DNA of 42,735 nt from Flavobacteriales bacterium (GCA_002683345.1 NYSX01000049.1:1-42735); one strand, 5' to 3'. Positions 32,618 through 40,887 are shown, counted from the stretch's first letter. The notes: a model not told the origin generated them from the sequence alone. A program made the numbers and translations.

Positions 32618-35545
32618 ATGACGAAAGCACAACTCCAGCTTCTCGAGGCTTGTCCTGAAGCCATGATTTTGGTGGAGGCTGGCAAGCCTGTGGCTTGGAA
32701 TTCGCAAGCTTCACGGATGTTGGATTGGACGTCCCAGAGTGCCGGTGTGGATCACCTTTGGCACACGAAAGGAGGGTTGTGGTTGCTAGAAGGGGATGAA
32801 GTGGGGTTGTTTGAGGCCAAGGTGGAACGTGCACTTCAAGGCAAACCGGCCAAAATGCGCTGCCGGGCCATTCGTCAAACCGGAACCATGTTTGATGCAG
32901 AATGGAAAGCTGTGCCCGTGGGGGATGGCACCATTCTCCTTCAGATTCGCGACATCAGCGAGCGCATGGTCTATGAGCAAGTCATCCGCGACAGCGAGCA
33001 GCGCTTTCGGTCGTTGGCCCGTCATGCGATGGAGGGCATCGCGTTTTTGGAAGGCAACCAAATCGTCGACGCCAACGAGCAATTTGCCATCCTGTTTGGG
33101 TGGAAGGAATTGCCGATTGGAGAAGACATTTTGTCCCTGGTCAATCCGCGAGATTGGCAACGCTTGGGTGCCCGAAAATTTGCCCGTTCGCGGGTGGAAT
33201 TGCAGGGTCTGACGCAACAAGGCCGGACCATTCATTTGGAAGCCACGCGCTCCACAGATGCGACCACCAACCAAACGGTGTTGATGGTCTACGACATCAC
33301 CGAACGCAAGCGCACCGAATTGGATTTACTCCAAACCAAGGAGCGTTTCCGAATGCTCGTGGAGACAAGTCCCATGGGACTGCTTCTGATGGTCGATGGC
33401 AAAGTGAAGTACAGCAACCCTGGAGTCCTTGATTTGATGGGCATCCGTATGGAGGATGAGTTGTACGACGAACATTTCGTCTCCCTCTTTCACGAGGACG
33501 ATCAAGCCGTGCTTCAAGAAGACATCCGCCTCGTGGAAATGGGGGAACGCCCCCCTTACCGTGAGGTGCGCATCCGAGTGTCGGACGACGAAGTGGTGGA
33601 GGTGGGTGTTCGGATGACGTTGTCGTTCCACGACCGTTCACCAGCCGTTCAAGTGACGCTGACCGATTTGAGGACACGGGTCGCCTTGATTCGTGAGCAG
33701 ATGCGCGCCACGTTGGCCGAGGAATCCAACAACCTTCTCAAAGAAGAAATCAAGCGCCACAAAGCCACGCAGATGCGTTTGGCGGATGCCGAGCGTTTGA
33801 ACCGTTCCATCATCGAATCGTCCATTGACATGATTGTCGCGTTCAATGAAGACGGAGATTTGACGCAATACAACCAGGCATTTGCCGTGGAGTTTGGGTT
33901 GGAGTTTGGATCAAATCCAGACCAATACCAATTCAGAAATTTTGTGGCAACCAAAGCGGAAGCCGAACGCATTCGCGACCACGTCTACGCCAACACCAAT
34001 TTTTCTGGAGAAACCCAAGGCAAGCGGTTGAACGGAGACGCGTTTCCGATGTACTTGACCGTGGCTTTGTTGCGGGATGAATCGGACAACGTGTTTGGGG
34101 CGATGGCTGTGGCAAGAGACATCACAGAAGCCAAACTCGCCCAAGAAGAATTGGAGGCCAGCGAAGAGCGTTACAGGAGCATTCTGGACAACGCGAACGA
34201 CGCCATCTTCACGTTGGACGACAGCGGATTTTTCACCTACACCAACCCCTCGTTCAACGAGTTGTTGGGGTACTCGGAGATCGAGTTGTCCAAACGGACG
34301 GTCCACGATGTCATTCAAGGCTTGCCCAAGCGTGGCAAGACGTGGATCAAAGCCATTGCGGAGTCGGGTGCAGAGCGAGAATTTGTGGCAGCCGACGGCA
34401 AGGTGTTGACGATGCTCGGTGGCGCCACCATCCAACACAACGACAAAGGCAAACCGACCGGAGTGCGGGGCATCTACCTCGACATCACGGACATGCTGTT
34501 GCATGAGCGACGCGCCAAAACCCAAAGCGCCAAGCTCGAGTCCATCTTCGATTCGACGGAGAACATGATCATGTTCACCATGGACAGTGCCGACCGTGTG
34601 AACGCGTTCAACAAGAATTTCAAGAACATTTTCGAATACGATTTTGGGCTGACGTTTGACACGTCCAAATCGTTCATCGAGCACATCTCCAGGGTGGTGG
34701 ACGAAGAACCCTACCAGGGGCAGCTTCGGTTGTTCTTGCGGGCGATGGAGGGCAAGCCGCAGCAGTTTGAACTGCCCCTCAAAACCATCCATGGCGAAAG
34801 CCGGTGGTACCAAGTGTTCCTCAACCCAGTGAGTCTGGGCGAGGACCAGCGCGAGATCAGCTGCATCGCCTACGACATCACCGAGCGCAAGGAAATCGAC
34901 CGCGCCATTCGCAGCGCGCTGAAGGAGAAGGAGGTGCTGCTTCAAGAGGTGCACCACCGCGTGAAAAACAACCTGCAAGTCATCAGCAGCATGCTGAATT
35001 TGCAGAAGTGCTTCGTGAAGGATCCGGAAACGCTGAACCTTCTCGAAGAAAGCACCAACCGCATTGCGACGATGAGCTACATCCACGAGTCGCTCTACCG
35101 CAACACCGACTTCGCAAACATCAGCTTCGCGGAGTACTTGCAGCGTTTGAGCGCCAACCTCATTCAGAGCTACTCACGCAGCGACTGCGAAGTAGTGTTG
35201 CAAACGGTGTTTGACGAGGTCTATTTGAGCTTGGAACAAGCCATTCCGTGTGGTTTGATCACCAATGAGCTTGTCTCCAACTCCTTGAAGTATGCTTTCC
35301 CAGACCGCGCGCAAGGCATCATCACCCTTCGCATCCAACACGTGGAAGGAGGCGCGGTGGAGCTTGAAGTGTCTGACGATGGGGTGGGCCTTCCTCCGGG
35401 AATGGACTTCGCCAAAAACGATTCCCTCGGCGTGTACCTCGTCCAAGCACTGACCGAACAAATTGACGGCGAGTTGGTGGTAACGAGCGTGGATCAGGGC
35501 CGAAAGGGGTGCAGCTTTTTGGTTAGATTTACCCCATCTGAGTGA
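32618..35545 (+). CDS. soluble multi-PAS sensor histidine kinase (HisKA_2 type)
   Basis: A 975-residue kinase with no transmembrane segment, so a cytoplasmic sensor. About six PAS domains follow one another (about 1-117, 125-230, 240-345, 395-510, 520-630 and 635-755); several end in the PAC-like phrase DITERK, DITEAK or DITDM. A coiled linker near 345-395 contains EESNNLLKEEIKRHKATQMRL. The phosphoacceptor region is LLQEVHHRVKNNLQVISSMLNLQ (about 775-797), the HisKA_2 signature, and the ATPase has CGLITNELVSNSLKYAF and VSDDGVGLPPG. It lies 4 nt after the MORN gene and 44 nt before a LytTR response regulator, its likely partner. The ligand or cofactor of the PAS domains is not evident. Confidence 0.92.
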   Translation: MTKAQLQLLEACPEAMILVEAGKPVAWNSQASRMLDWTSQSAGVDHLWHTKGGLWLLEGDEVGLFEAKVERALQGKPAKMRCRAIRQTGTMFDAEWKAVPVGDGTILLQIRDISERMVYEQVIRDSEQRFRSLARHAMEGIAFLEGNQIVDANEQFAILFGWKELPIGEDILSLVNPRDWQRLGARKFARSRVELQGLTQQGRTIHLEATRSTDATTNQTVLMVYDITERKRTELDLLQTKERFRMLVETSPMGLLLMVDGKVKYSNPGVLDLMGIRMEDELYDEHFVSLFHEDDQAVLQEDIRLVEMGERPPYREVRIRVSDDEVVEVGVRMTLSFHDRSPAVQVTLTDLRTRVALIREQMRATLAEESNNLLKEEIKRHKATQMRLADAERLNRSIIESSIDMIVAFNEDGDLTQYNQAFAVEFGLEFGSNPDQYQFRNFVATKAEAERIRDHVYANTNFSGETQGKRLNGDAFPMYLTVALLRDESDNVFGAMAVARDITEAKLAQEELEASEERYRSILDNANDAIFTLDDSGFFTYTNPSFNELLGYSEIELSKRTVHDVIQGLPKRGKTWIKAIAESGAEREFVAADGKVLTMLGGATIQHNDKGKPTGVRGIYLDITDMLLHERRAKTQSAKLESIFDSTENMIMFTMDSADRVNAFNKNFKNIFEYDFGLTFDTSKSFIEHISRVVDEEPYQGQLRLFLRAMEGKPQQFELPLKTIHGESRWYQVFLNPVSLGEDQREISCIAYDITERKEIDRAIRSALKEKEVLLQEVHHRVKNNLQVISSMLNLQKCFVKDPETLNLLEESTNRIATMSYIHESLYRNTDFANISFAEYLQRLSANLIQSYSRSDCEVVLQTVFDEVYLSLEQAIPCGLITNELVSNSLKYAFPDRAQGIITLRIQHVEGGAVELEVSDDGVGLPPGMDFAKNDSLGVYLVQALTEQIDGELVVTSVDQGRKGCSFLVRFTPSE

Positions 35546-35589
35546 GGCTCAACGACGCGCCTGACGATTCACATTTGCAAGACAAACGC

Positions 35590-36339
35590 ATGGCCATCAA
35601 CATTTTGGTGACGGAGGACGAGAGCATCGTCCGCAAAGACATTGAGCGCTGCCTCGGCAAGCTTGGATACAACGTGGTGGCAACAGCTGACAACGGTGAA
35701 AAAGCCATTGAACTTGCCCTGAAGCACAAGCCTGACTTGGCGCTCATGGACATCATGATCAAGGGCGACATGACAGGCATTGCGGCTGCGGAAGAGATCA
35801 AGCGGAACCTGGATATTCCCGTGGTGTTCCTCACGGCATACGCCGACGAGAACACGTTGTCACAAGCCAAGCTGGCGGAACCACATGGCTACATCTTGAA
35901 GCCGTTCAAAGAGGTGGACATTCAGACTGCGGTCGAGATGGCTTTGCACAAGCACAGCAAGGAAATGGAGCTCAAGACCGAGGCCGATTTCTTGCGCAGC
36001 ATGGCGGAACACAAAGAAGATGCGGAGGTCATTTTTGTGAAGAACCGCAGCCGCTTGATGCGCGTCAAGCACGAGGACTTGCTCTTTGTCGAGGCCTTGA
36101 AAGACTACGTCGTGGTTCACACCCGCGAAGAATCATACACGATTCACAGCACCATGAAGGAGGTCGAGCGCAAGCTGTCAGACCGCCGTTTCATCCGCGT
36201 GCATCGCAGCTACATCGTGAACCTTCACGCCATTGAAAGCATGAAGTACGCGAACATCACCATGGAAGGCATCGAGAAGGAAATCCCTGTCGGGGGTTCG
36301 TACAAGGACGTGCTTGCAAGCCGCATCAACCTCCTGTAA
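35590..36339 (+). CDS. LytTR-family response regulator
   Basis: A 249-residue transcription regulator. Residues 1-120 are a receiver domain: VTEDESIVRKD (acidic pocket), LALMDIMIKGDMTG with the phosphoacceptor Asp (about 55), VFLTAYADE and GYILKPF with the conserved Thr/Lys. After a linker, residues about 150-249 are a LytTR DNA-binding domain (IFVKNRSRLMRVKHEDLLFVEALKDYVVVHT, RFIRVHRSYIVNL, IPVGGSYKD). It follows the six-PAS kinase by 44 nt and should receive phosphate from it. The start at 35590 matches the usual N-terminus; an A-rich CAAGACAAACGC precedes it, in place of a Shine-Dalgarno, as is usual in Bacteroidota. Target genes unknown. Convergent with the SGNH gene, 6 bp apart. Confidence 0.93.
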   Translation: MAINILVTEDESIVRKDIERCLGKLGYNVVATADNGEKAIELALKHKPDLALMDIMIKGDMTGIAAAEEIKRNLDIPVVFLTAYADENTLSQAKLAEPHGYILKPFKEVDIQTAVEMALHKHSKEMELKTEADFLRSMAEHKEDAEVIFVKNRSRLMRVKHEDLLFVEALKDYVVVHTREESYTIHSTMKEVERKLSDRRFIRVHRSYIVNLHAIESMKYANITMEGIEKEIPVGGSYKDVLASRINLL

Positions 36340-36345
36340 GGAGTT

Positions 36346-37017
36346 TCAGTTTCGCGGGTCGAGCCAAGGGAGTTGACGCCTGAGCTCTCGCACCCACACG
36401 GCGTATCCCAAATCGTTCAAATGAAGGCGATCGGCGACAAACAAGTCGTCGCGCAATGTGCCATCGGCGTGATGCTGAACGTCCCAAAAGTCCACCCAAT
36501 GTGCGCCGTGGTCCATGGCCACCAAACGCAGCTCTCGGTTCAGCGCGAGGTACGCGGACGCGAGGTGATGCCTGGCGCGACTGGCCTTGGGGGCAATGAC
36601 CACAATGGCGGTTTCCGGCAACCTCCGAGACAACTCCTCCAGCAACCGGTTGGCGTCGTCGAGAATGTCCGCTGAGGGCACGCCGTCGCTCAAGTCGTTG
36701 TCGCCCTCGTAAATCACCAAAACCTCGGGCCGAAGGGCGTAGATGAGGGTGTCGCGCAGCGCCCACAAGTCAGAGTAACACGACCCCCCAAATCCGGCGT
36801 TGACGACGTCGTATTGGGAGAAGACCGTGTCGGTTTGGGGCCACTTTCGAATGGAGCTGCTTCCCGTCAAGACAAGCCTCGGCTTGTGGCCCCCCAACTT
36901 CTGTGCGGCGGCGTGGATGGTGGCAATGCGGCTGTCATAGGATTGTCCACACAGCTGCGCCATGCAGTTCTGTGGCGCCCACAGGAACAGAAGAATCACT
37001 CCCCACGCTGCGCGCAT
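36346..37017 (-). CDS. SGNH/GDSL-family hydrolase, exported
   Basis: A 223-residue esterase or lipase-type enzyme. The N-terminus MRAAWGVILLFLWAPQNCMAQ is a signal peptide, so it acts in the periplasm or outside. Conserved blocks: LTGSSSIRKW with the catalytic serine (block I), NAGFGGSCYSDL (block II), YEGDNDLSDG (block III Asn) and FVADRLHLNDLGYAVW with the Asp-x-x-His pair (block V). The substrate cannot be told; acyl or acetyl groups on cell-surface sugars are typical for the family. The start at 37017 shares its A with the stop of the preceding small membrane gene (TGATG), so both are co-translated. It is near an acyltransferase on the opposite strand, which could add groups this enzyme removes (inference). 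Confidence 0.87.
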   Translation of the reverse strand: MRAAWGVILLFLWAPQNCMAQLCGQSYDSRIATIHAAAQKLGGHKPRLVLTGSSSIRKWPQTDTVFSQYDVVNAGFGGSCYSDLWALRDTLIYALRPEVLVIYEGDNDLSDGVPSADILDDANRLLEELSRRLPETAIVVIAPKASRARHHLASAYLALNRELRLVAMDHGAHWVDFWDVQHHADGTLRDDLFVADRLHLNDLGYAVWVRELRRQLPWLDPRN

Positions 37018-37199
37018 CAGGCGTTGCGTTGTTTCCAAACGTCGCGAATCGCCAACAACAGTCCCACAACGGCGGCAAACACGCCTGCATTGAAGACTTG
37101 CTCGGCGCCCATCAGGTGGTTGAGCTTGAAGGTGAACCCGACCAAGATGCCGGAAAGCCCCAAGAGTAAAAGGGTGAGGGTGGGTTTCGAAAGGTGCAT
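37017..37199 (-). CDS. small two-helix membrane protein, GldL-like
   Basis: A 60-residue protein with two hydrophobic helices (about 8-25 and 34-52) around KLNHLMGAEQVFNAG. The turn GFTFKLNHLMGA recalls the ALFKIMHWPGA segment of the T9SS motor protein GldL, but the similarity is too short to claim homology with confidence. It starts at 37199 with a TACCTTGC box only 3 nt upstream and is translationally coupled (TGATG) to the SGNH hydrolase. No function can be assigned. Confidence 0.6.
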   Translation of the reverse strand: MHLSKPTLTLLLLGLSGILVGFTFKLNHLMGAEQVFNAGVFAAVVGLLLAIRDVWKQRNA

Positions 37200-37202
37200 G
37201 GT

Positions 37203-37210
37203 GCAAGGTA
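37203..37210 (-). promoter_or_regulatory. -7-like box TACCTTGC, 3 nt before the start at 37199
   Basis: TACCTTGC with ACC before the ATG. It is the same variant as at 27559-27566. Confidence 0.45.
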
Positions 37211-37216
37211 GATGAT

Positions 37217-37224
37217 TACATTGG
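37217..37224 (+). promoter_or_regulatory. -7-like box TACATTGG before the acyltransferase
   Basis: It fits TAnnTTnG; 17 nt to the ATG at 37242 and downstream of the ATG at 37212. If real, it rules out 37212 as the start. Confidence 0.4.
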
Positions 37225-37241
37225 GCCGGAACCAGCAACCC

Positions 37242-38366
37242 ATGCGCAGATTCACCTACATCGACTGGCTTCGCAATGTGTCCAACATCACGCGGGTGAT
37301 GATCCATGCCTCCGTGCCTTACATGGCAAGCGCGGCTCCCATGTGGCCGATGAACGAAGAGGGCTCTTACCTCTTTGATTTTGGGGTCTTTGAAGCACAC
37401 CTGTTTGTGATGGAGATCTTTTACGTGATTTCGGGGTTCATGTTTGGGTTGGAGATGTCTCGAAAGAGTGTGAAAGAAATCGCCCAAAACCGCGGCCAGC
37501 GCATCGTGCTGCCTTTCGTTGCGGGGGTGGCACTGTTCACCCCCATCATCTTGATGTATCGGGGGTTCAAGAATTACCCGGGCTATGGTTTTTTGAGCCC
37601 AGATGCCCTCAAGACGTCGTACCGGCAGGGGTGGGAATTGGGCATGGAGAACTTCTTCCCAACGGGCCACTTGTGGTTTTTGTACTACCTCATCTTTTTC
37701 TACGCGCTGACCCTTCTCTTTCAAAAAACCTTGGAAAAGCTTCAGGCGGAGTCGGCAACCAAATGCTTGGGGGTGGGCATCGTGATCTCTTGCTTTTGCA
37801 TGCACTTCATGAACCGCTGGATAGTCGACAATCCCTTGACGTTGACGGTGGAGTGGCCTTCTTTCGTGCACTACTTTTTCTTTTTCTTGGTGGGGGTGAA
37901 GCTGTCACGTCAAGACGCCTTTCTCGACAACGTATTGGCTCGTAGCAAGGCGTTTTTGCGCGTGGGCATCCCCCTCGGGGTGGTGGCGATTGTGCCCCAA
38001 TTGTGGTCCCAAGACGCCGGACACGCGCACCGCGACTTGATCCAAACGGCCGCCATCGTGTTGGGGTGCGCGTCCACCCATTTGTTGGTGCTGGGCTTGT
38101 GGGGGTGGTTTGGGCGCAAGACGTGGAAGGACTCCTCAACGCTGCGGTATTTCACGGACGCCTCATATTGGGTGTACCTGTCCAACATGCCGCTGGTCAT
38201 GCTGTGGCATGTGATGCTGGCTCCGCTGGACATGTCCATCTATGTGAAGTTCCCGATTTCCTTGTTGGGGGCGTTTGGGATGAGCATGCTGACCTACGAA
38301 TACGCGGTGCGGTACACGTGGGTCGGGGCGGTGCTCAACAAGCGCCGTGTCCGCAACCCAAGCTGA
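37242..38366 (+). CDS. acyltransferase family 3 (OafA/YrhL-like) membrane protein
   Basis: A 374-residue inner-membrane protein with about ten hydrophobic helices. The start MRRFTYIDWLRNVSNITRVMIHAS carries the acyltransferase-3 signature (R-DxLR near the N-terminus and a His in the first helix), and MEIFYVISGFMFGLEMSRKSVKE and RGQRIVLPF follow the family pattern. These enzymes transfer acetyl or other acyl groups to surface sugars. An in-frame ATG at 37212 would add ten residues; 37242 is preferred because family members begin close to the R-DWLR motif and a -7-like box lies between. The divergent SGNH hydrolase could act on the same decorated substrate. Confidence 0.85.
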   Translation: MRRFTYIDWLRNVSNITRVMIHASVPYMASAAPMWPMNEEGSYLFDFGVFEAHLFVMEIFYVISGFMFGLEMSRKSVKEIAQNRGQRIVLPFVAGVALFTPIILMYRGFKNYPGYGFLSPDALKTSYRQGWELGMENFFPTGHLWFLYYLIFFYALTLLFQKTLEKLQAESATKCLGVGIVISCFCMHFMNRWIVDNPLTLTVEWPSFVHYFFFFLVGVKLSRQDAFLDNVLARSKAFLRVGIPLGVVAIVPQLWSQDAGHAHRDLIQTAAIVLGCASTHLLVLGLWGWFGRKTWKDSSTLRYFTDASYWVYLSNMPLVMLWHVMLAPLDMSIYVKFPISLLGAFGMSMLTYEYAVRYTWVGAVLNKRRVRNPS

Positions 38367-38453
38367 CTCCACACCAAGTATAAGGGCTTGATAATCAAAA
38401 ATATAATCCCATTGTGTTTCCGGTTTTGATTTGGAACCACAACAATCTGGGCG

Positions 38454-38461
38454 TAGGTTGG
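38454..38461 (+). promoter_or_regulatory. -7-like box TAGGTTGG with upstream TTTG
   Basis: TAGGTTGG lies 19 nt before the ATG at 38481, with an A-rich spacer. A TTTG at 38430-38433, 20 bp further upstream, fits the -33 element, so this is one of the better two-part promoters in the window. Confidence 0.5.
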
Positions 38462-38480
38462 GCCCGCTTAAACAAACACC

Positions 38481-39545
38481 ATGAGAACATTCATTGCTTT
38501 GATGTTGAGCGCTGCAAGCCTCGGAGCGGCAGCACAGTCCACCATCACATACCCCTACAACCCTGATGGTGACGTCGATGGGTCCATTTCGTCACCAGAC
38601 CTCCTCGATTTTCTCGGGGTGTATGGTGGGGAATTCGTCCCAAACGAGATTCAAATAGACGGGGTTGACCTTCTGCAGGTCATCCAAAACATTCAATCCC
38701 AATTGTTGGCCATTCAGCCAGTGGACATCAACCAAATTCAGTCCATGTTTGCGGCAATGCAACAGGAAATTGACGCCCTCAACGCTGCCAATTCTTCCTT
38801 GACGCAGCAGTTGCTTGACCATCAAGCATGGGTGGTGGAGCAAGGGTTCCTGACGGAAGAGTTAGACCCTGTGGCCATGCTTGCCATGCCCACGCGATTG
38901 ACGGATTTGACCAATTGGGTGGATGACGACAACGACGGTTGGAATGACTATCAGTATGCCACGGTCCAGGACGTCCTCAACATTTCCAGAGACTATCAGT
39001 ACTCCAACTACATCGAACCCGACAACCGAACATGGTATTCACAGAACTTTCAAGAAATGAATTGGTCAGGAGCCCAATTGCAAGGTTGGACTTTTGAAGA
39101 GTGCTACTTGCAGCATTCTGATTTCGTGTACGCGAACATGCAGGGAGTGACGTTTGATTACACCAACCTTTTTAATGTCGATTTCACAGGCGCAGATTTG
39201 TCAAACTCAACCTGGATCAACACCCTCCCATCTTATGCCTCTTACAACGGCGAATGTTGGAAGGCGTTTGACAACACCAACTTGACGGGCGCAGACTTTT
39301 CACAAAACACCTATTACCCAGGGTTTAACGCTTTCACTGGCGCCAACATGTCCGGAGCCATCATCCCTGACTTCTGGGAAGGTGGTTTTTACGGTTGGCC
39401 CAGTGTCATGCCAGACGGTTGGACCATTGAACAAGTGGATCACGACAACTACGTGACATGCACCAACGATCTTTGTTTGTACAGTCCTTGCGGCGTTTCA
39501 TGGGGCGGTTCCAATTGGCACGCGTACTACTGGCACAAGAATTGA
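38481..39545 (+). CDS. exported protein with dockerin-like motif and pentapeptide repeats
   Basis: A 354-residue exported protein (signal peptide MRTFIALMLSAASLGAAAQ). Residues 24-50, YPYNPDGDVDGSISSPDLLDFLGVYGGEF, contain a DxDxDG-type calcium loop and resemble a dockerin-like tag common in marine Bacteroidota surface proteins. A coiled-coil stretch follows (IQNIQSQLLAIQP to QQEIDALNAANSSLTQQL). Residues about 195-290 are pentapeptide repeats (A/N-L/D-x-x motif: NWSGAQLQGWTFEE, ANMQGVTFDYTNL, VDFTGADLSNSTW, NLTGADFSQ), forming a right-handed beta helix. No T9SS sorting signal is visible at the C-terminus (HAYYWHKN). Function unknown. From here on, base composition is less GC-rich. Confidence 0.75.
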   Translation: MRTFIALMLSAASLGAAAQSTITYPYNPDGDVDGSISSPDLLDFLGVYGGEFVPNEIQIDGVDLLQVIQNIQSQLLAIQPVDINQIQSMFAAMQQEIDALNAANSSLTQQLLDHQAWVVEQGFLTEELDPVAMLAMPTRLTDLTNWVDDDNDGWNDYQYATVQDVLNISRDYQYSNYIEPDNRTWYSQNFQEMNWSGAQLQGWTFEECYLQHSDFVYANMQGVTFDYTNLFNVDFTGADLSNSTWINTLPSYASYNGECWKAFDNTNLTGADFSQNTYYPGFNAFTGANMSGAIIPDFWEGGFYGWPSVMPDGWTIEQVDHDNYVTCTNDLCLYSPCGVSWGGSNWHAYYWHKN

Positions 39546-39581
39546 TCCCCCGGAGCAAAGCCGGCACCCTCTTCAACGTTG

Positions 39582-39623
39582 ACAGCGGGCGCGATGCCGT
39601 CGCTGTGGCGGTGTTTTGTTTTT
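39582..39623 (+). terminator. possible terminator after the pentapeptide gene
   Basis: ACAGCG (39582-39587) and CGCTGT (39601-39606) pair around a 13-nt loop, followed by GGCGGTGTTTTGTTTTT, a T-rich tail set a few bases away. It is weak by usual rules. Confidence 0.35.
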
Positions 39624-40142
39624 AAAGCGGTTTGCTCATGGCGACGAACTCGAAGCTTTCTTTTCCAATCTGGAAATCGTGATTACCGACTTGTTCAAAG
39701 CCGCTTTTTTGTAGAAATGGATGGCTCGCTCGTTGCTGTGAAGCACGGAAAGCCACATCTCATCAAAGTTCAATTCCTTGGCTTTTTTCAAAAGAGCATC
39801 TTGCAGCCCAAATCCAATTTTCATGGACAGAAAGTCTTTCAAAACGTAGATTTTCTGGAGCTGACAAACGTCTTGTGACTCCACAAAATCGGAATGGGAA
39901 TTCAGTTTAAGTTTCGCATATCCGACAGGCAATCGGTTGGCAAAGGCAATCCAGAAAACGTTGTCTGGCTTCTTGATGCCGTCTTCAATTTTTTGGACTG
40001 AAAAGGTCAAATTGTAGTAATCGATCAAATCTTGTGGATCCCGGAAAAAATGCCCAAACGTTTCCGTAAACGTTGTTCTCCCGAGCAGCGCAATGAATGG
40101 GGCATCTTCTTCCTTCGCCAATCTGATTTCAATGGTTTGCAC
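39622..40142 (-). CDS. GNAT-family N-acetyltransferase, apparently frameshifted near its 3' end
   Basis: The frame from GTG 40142 (MQTIEIRLAKEEDAPFIALLGRTTF) contains GNAT landmarks, notably LQKIYVLKDFLSMKIGFGLQDALLKKAKEL (the acetyl-CoA-binding loop is imperfect) and WLSVLHSNERAIHFYKK. At the A-tract opposite T 39705-39710 the reading frame shifts: the observed frame ends KKAALNKSVITISRLEKKASSSSP at 39636, whereas the next frame continues as KSGFEQVGNHDFQIGKESFEFVAMSKPL and stops at 39622, the C-terminus expected for this family. One missing base in the homopolymer explains this, as a sequencing error, a mutation or slippage. No ATG start is available near the promoter; an upstream opening runs through a terminator. 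A TAAGTTAG box lies about 30 nt upstream. Confidence 0.65.
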
Positions 40143-40221
40143 CCGTCGCTGAGTGTTGTGATGTGCGCAGGCTAACTTAAGCGCGTGAGGTATTGAACTA
40201 CAGAACACCACACCCACAAAC

Positions 40222-40250
40222 AAAAAGCCCCGCACAAAGCGAGGCTTTCT
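40222..40250 (-). terminator. intrinsic terminator after the lipoprotein gene (GCCCCGC hairpin family)
   Basis: Arms AAAGCCCCGC (40224-40233) and GCGAGGCTTT (40239-40248) with a 5-nt loop. On the minus strand the stem ends in GGGGCTTTTTG, a good T-tract. Confidence 0.75.
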
Positions 40251-40274
40251 TGTTGATTTTTTGAAATGCGCCAA

Positions 40275-40808
40275 TCATTGTGCGCTTCTGTTGGCGCGCT
40301 GCTCAAGCTTGGCAGCGATTTCGGGGTTTTCAGCGAGAAGGGCGCCAAACGTCGCGGTCCAGTCTGCGTAATGAGCAAAGTTGCGGATTTCTCCCGCCTC
40401 ATTGAATTCCATACTCCCGTATGCCATCAACGATTGGGTTGCCTCGCCCATCGTCATCTTCCATTGCCCGTAGTAACGTACACTGCCATCCAAAGCCAGC
40501 GTCAGGGTGTCAATGCCAGGCAGATAAATGGCGTTAGTCAATTCGGCATCCATCACGCGGGTCATCATCTTCCACTGCTGCATGGCGTCAGCTTTGTTGC
40601 GATCAACCTCTTCAAACCCTGTTCCTACATCGACAAAGTCCTCCGCGAAAAGTGAGGGGTCGATGGATTTGTTTTGAAACCCATCAAACATGGCCTTCAT
40701 GGAGGCTACGTTTTGTTCGTAGGCGGGGTTTTGTTGAACAGGCTCGGAGCTGCAAGCAGAGAGCATGCAAAGCGCGAGAAGCGCGCAAAAAAGGGTGTTT
40801 GGTTTCAT
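40275..40808 (-). CDS. lipoprotein, SnoaL/NTF2-like
   Basis: A 177-residue probable lipoprotein: MKPNTLFCALLALCMLSAC ends in a lipobox (LSAC, Cys about 19), so it is lipid-anchored in the envelope. The mature part (NPAYEQNVASMKAMFDGFQNKSIDPSLFAEDFVDVGTGF and SVRYYGQWKMTMGEATQSLMAYGSMEFNEAGEI) looks like an NTF2-like/SnoaL cone fold, a common ligand-binding or enzymatic scaffold. No catalytic residues can be named. The start at 40808 is chosen for the lipobox; a longer frame upstream passes through a hairpin. A TAGCTTGG box lies 23 nt upstream. The gene is followed by a strong terminator. Confidence 0.75.
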   Translation of the reverse strand: MKPNTLFCALLALCMLSACSSEPVQQNPAYEQNVASMKAMFDGFQNKSIDPSLFAEDFVDVGTGFEEVDRNKADAMQQWKMMTRVMDAELTNAIYLPGIDTLTLALDGSVRYYGQWKMTMGEATQSLMAYGSMEFNEAGEIRNFAHYADWTATFGALLAENPEIAAKLEQRANRSAQ

Positions 40809-40831
40809 TTGAAGTGGTTTTATTGACCCGA

Positions 40832-40839
40832 CCAAGCTA
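40832..40839 (-). promoter_or_regulatory. -7-like box TAGCTTGG, 23 nt before the start at 40808
   Basis: It fits TAnnTTnG; the spacer is A-rich, which in Bacteroidota helps translation initiation. Confidence 0.4.
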
Positions 40840-40855
40840 AACATGGCTGATTGAA

Positions 40856-40887
40856 ACAAAAAGCCCCGAACCAGGAACACTGGTTTT
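40856..40887 (-). terminator. degenerate member of the GCCCCG hairpin family
   Basis: It begins AAACAAAAAGCCCCG like the other copies, but the second arm is replaced by AACCAG (40869-40874) and CTGGTT (40880-40885). On the minus strand this gives a stem, then CGGGGCTTTTTG. It may still terminate the DUF6090-like gene. Confidence 0.4.

Noticed and set aside
40143-40274. A longer ATG start for the GNAT gene at 40274
   Set aside because: It would translate through the terminator hairpin of the neighbouring lipoprotein gene and adds an unrelated leader; GTG 40142 fits the family N-terminus better.
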